Shown: positions 62,295 through 64,000 of the stretch, piece by piece
Position numbering within the stretch: the first letter of the stretch is position 1
Layout: every line of letters begins with the position of its first letter
Source of the DNA: Rhodococcus sp. ARC_M5
GTDB taxonomy: Bacteria > Actinomycetota > Actinomycetes > Mycobacteriales > Mycobacteriaceae
Direction of reading: 5' to 3'
Length of the DNA stretch: 64,000 bases
Assembly: GCF_022810405.1 (NCBI RefSeq)
Contig: NZ_JALGQE010000007.1
Span: forward strand, 124,001 to 188,000
Translations under genes and position numbers: made by a program
The notes under the pieces: model-generated
The model's database searches: none
The model's input: only the letters and a program-made list of their open reading frames with translations
What the model was told of the DNA's origin: nothing

Positions 62295-64000
62295 AGACCG
62301 AGCAGACCGTTGGCCCGTACCCGATTCTGTTGTCGCCGTTGAACGTCGGCGCAACAAACCTGAAGAACCGCGTGATCATGGGCTCGATTCATACCGGCCT
62401 CGAAGACCGCGCCCGCGATACCGGCCGCTTGGCGGCCTACTTCGCCGAGCGTGCCCGCGGCGGAGTCGCCCTCATCATCACCGGCGGCTATGCCCCCAAT
62501 CGCACCGGTTGGCTGTTGCCGTTCGGAGCCAAGCTGACCAATCGCATCGAAGCCCGTCGGCACCGACGAATCACGGCTGCCGTGCACCGGGAAGGTGGCA
62601 AGATCGCGCTGCAGATCCTCCACGCCGGCCGCTACTCGTATCAACCGTTCAGTGTGTCGGCATCCTCGATCAAGGCCCCCATCAACCCCTTTCGGCCTCG
62701 ACGACTCACATCGCGGGGCGTCCGCTGGCAGATCCGCAACTTCGTACGTTGTGCTCGGCTCGCGCAGAGCGCCGGCTACGACGGGGTCGAAATCATGGGC
62801 GGCGAGGGCTACTTCATCAACCAGTTCCTCTCCGAGCGCACCAACAAACGACGCGACGAGTGGGGCGGTTCGGCGGAGAACCGGCGGCGCATGGCCGTGG
62901 AGATCGTGCGACAGACGAGGGCAGCGGTCGGCCCCGACTTCATCGTCGTGTTCCGGCTGTCGATGGCCGACCTCGTAGAAGAAGGCCAGAGCTGGAACGA
63001 CATCGTCGCGCTGGCACAGGACGTCGAGGCAGCGGGGGCGAACATCATCAACACCGACATCGGCTGGCACGAGTCGCGGGTGCCGACCATCGTCACCTCG
63101 GTTCCGCGAGCAGCATTCGCGGACATCACCGGCAAGCTCGAGAAGCACGTGGCCATTCCCGTCGCCGCGTCCAATCGCATCAACATGCCCGAGATCGCCG
63201 AGAACATCCTCGCCCGCGGCGATGCGCAGTTGATAGCGATGGCCAGGCCGATGCTGGCCGATCCGTTCTGGGTCGAGAAGGCGGCCACCGACTCGGCGGA
63301 CCGGATCAACACCTGCATCGCGTGCAATCAGGCCTGCCTCGACCACGCCTTCGTCCACAAGAAGGTCTCGTGCCTGGTCAATCCTCGTGCCGGACGTGAG
63401 ATCGATCTACAGCTGCTGCCGACGAAGAAGACCAAGAAGGTCGCGGTCGTCGGAGCCGGGCCCGCAGGCCTCGCCGCCGCACTCAATCTCGCGGAGCGCG
63501 GACACGCCGTGAGCCTGTTCGAGGCGAGAAGCGAGATCGGCGGGCAGTTCGGTATCGCACGGTTGATCCCAGGCAAGGAGGAGTTCGCCGAAACGATCCG
63601 GTACTTCTCGAGCGCGCTTCGTAGCGCGGACGTCGCGGTGCACCTCGACACCAGGGTCACCGCCGCAGAGCTGATTGCGGGCGAGTTCGACGAGGTGGTG
63701 CTGGCCACCGGCGTCACTCCCCGGATTCCGAGCATTCCCGGCATCGAACACCCGTCGGTGCTGTCGTACGCGGAGCTGGTGCGCGACGGTAAGCCCGTCG
63801 GCGATCGAGTCGCGGTCATCGGTGCCGGCGGTATCGGTATCGATATCTCCGAGTTCCTCACCACCGACGCCTCCCCCACGTTGGATCTGAAGGAATGGAA
63901 GCAGGAGTGGGGCGTCACCGAGCCCGAGGCCGCACCCGGGGCGTTGACCACTCCCGTGCCGGCACCGTCCCCGCGGGAGGTGTATCTGCTGCAGCGAAAG
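62291..64000 (+). CDS. fadH: NADPH-dependent 2,4-dienoyl-CoA reductase (partial, 3' end cut)
   Basis: 570 codons are in the window; the family is about 670. Residues 1 to about 365 form an Old Yellow Enzyme-type FMN barrel (YPILLSPLNVGATNLKNRVI start; KIALQILHAGRYSY), followed by the 4Fe-4S cluster ligands Cys342, Cys345, Cys349 and Cys361, and the FAD domain beginning VVGAGPAGLAAAL near 384. It reduces 2,4-dienoyl-CoA during beta-oxidation of unsaturated fatty acids; related oxidoreductases act on other enones, so substrate is not certain. GTG 62291 overlaps the padR stop. Confidence 0.88.
   Translation, partial: MKTEQTVGPYPILLSPLNVGATNLKNRVIMGSIHTGLEDRARDTGRLAAYFAERARGGVALIITGGYAPNRTGWLLPFGAKLTNRIEARRHRRITAAVHREGGKIALQILHAGRYSYQPFSVSASSIKAPINPFRPRRLTSRGVRWQIRNFVRCARLAQSAGYDGVEIMGGEGYFINQFLSERTNKRRDEWGGSAENRRRMAVEIVRQTRAAVGPDFIVVFRLSMADLVEEGQSWNDIVALAQDVEAAGANIINTDIGWHESRVPTIVTSVPRAAFADITGKLEKHVAIPVAASNRINMPEIAENILARGDAQLIAMARPMLADPFWVEKAATDSADRINTCIACNQACLDHAFVHKKVSCLVNPRAGREIDLQLLPTKKTKKVAVVGAGPAGLAAALNLAERGHAVSLFEARSEIGGQFGIARLIPGKEEFAETIRYFSSALRSADVAVHLDTRVTAAELIAGEFDEVVLATGVTPRIPSIPGIEHPSVLSYAELVRDGKPVGDRVAVIGAGGIGIDISEFLTTDASPTLDLKEWKQEWGVTEPEAAPGALTTPVPAPSPREVYLLQRK

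Noticed and set aside
1..64000. CRISPR arrays, insertion sequences, prophage or integrated island
   Set aside because: No regularly spaced repeats, transposase, integrase or att-like duplications were seen. The three tRNA genes are not flanked by integrase genes or visible partial tRNA copies.

Overview
The window is a gene-dense, high-GC chromosomal segment from an actinobacterium of the Nocardiaceae, most probably Rhodococcus. The evidence is the codon usage, GTG/TTG starts, mycothiol-type redox genes, a ClpP1/ClpP2 pair, and a pca cluster with the fused pcaL known from Rhodococcus. Much of the gene order matches, from memory, the Mycobacterium tuberculosis block Rv2448c to Rv2478c: valS, clpX-clpP2-clpP1-tig, tRNAs, nei2-rpiB, an Rv2466c homologue, pepN, DUF5130, ctaJ, HNH, glbO, aglA, thioesterases, gdh, ettA, ssb. 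I saw no insertion sequence, phage or CRISPR array. No intergenic stretch exceeds 300 bases. Both ends cut genes: valS at the left and fadH at the right.

Layout. 1-5.1 kb (minus): valS, an S9 peptidase, and an rsbW-sigF anti-sigma/sigma operon. 5.1-8.2 kb: malQ and fdhD. 8.2-15.6 kb: a complete protocatechuate branch of the beta-ketoadipate pathway (pcaIJ diverging from pcaHGBLRF). 15.6-21.5 kb: a quinate/shikimate module (dehydroshikimate dehydratase, shikimate/quinate dehydrogenase, TetR regulator, MHS-type transporter, metallo-beta-lactamase-fold hydrolase) that feeds protocatechuate into the pca enzymes. 21.6-26 kb: the essential Clp protease and trigger factor. 26-47 kb: the conserved core block with tRNA-Pro and tRNA-Gly. 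47-53.5 kb: an IMPACT-family protein, an ABC exporter with divergent MarR regulator, a CopD-CtaG fusion and an XdhC homologue. 53.5-56 kb: tRNA-Arg followed by a two-gene operon of unknown role (opine/alanine-dehydrogenase-like enzyme plus methyltransferase). 56-59.5 kb: an acyl-CoA desaturase system with its ferredoxin-reductase partner and a DesT/FabR-like regulator. 59.5-64 kb: epoxide-hydrolase-like protein, MFS transporter, PadR regulator and a 2,4-dienoyl-CoA reductase.

No wholly new defence or mobile system was evident. The most interesting signals are regulatory: a 19-bp motif repeated in opposite orientation in front of both arms of the shikimate module; a DesT-like palindrome in front of the desaturase operon beside a DesT/FabR-like regulator gene; back-to-back SigF/SigB-type promoters between rsbW and malQ; a SigH/SigR-type promoter before the Rv2466c homologue; a ClgR-like box over the tig stop codon; and a series of genes, mainly regulators, whose -10 element sits 6-8 nt before the start codon, as expected for leaderless mRNAs. 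All operator and promoter calls are pattern matches made by eye. Protein calls rest on recognisable motifs and gene order, not on database searches.
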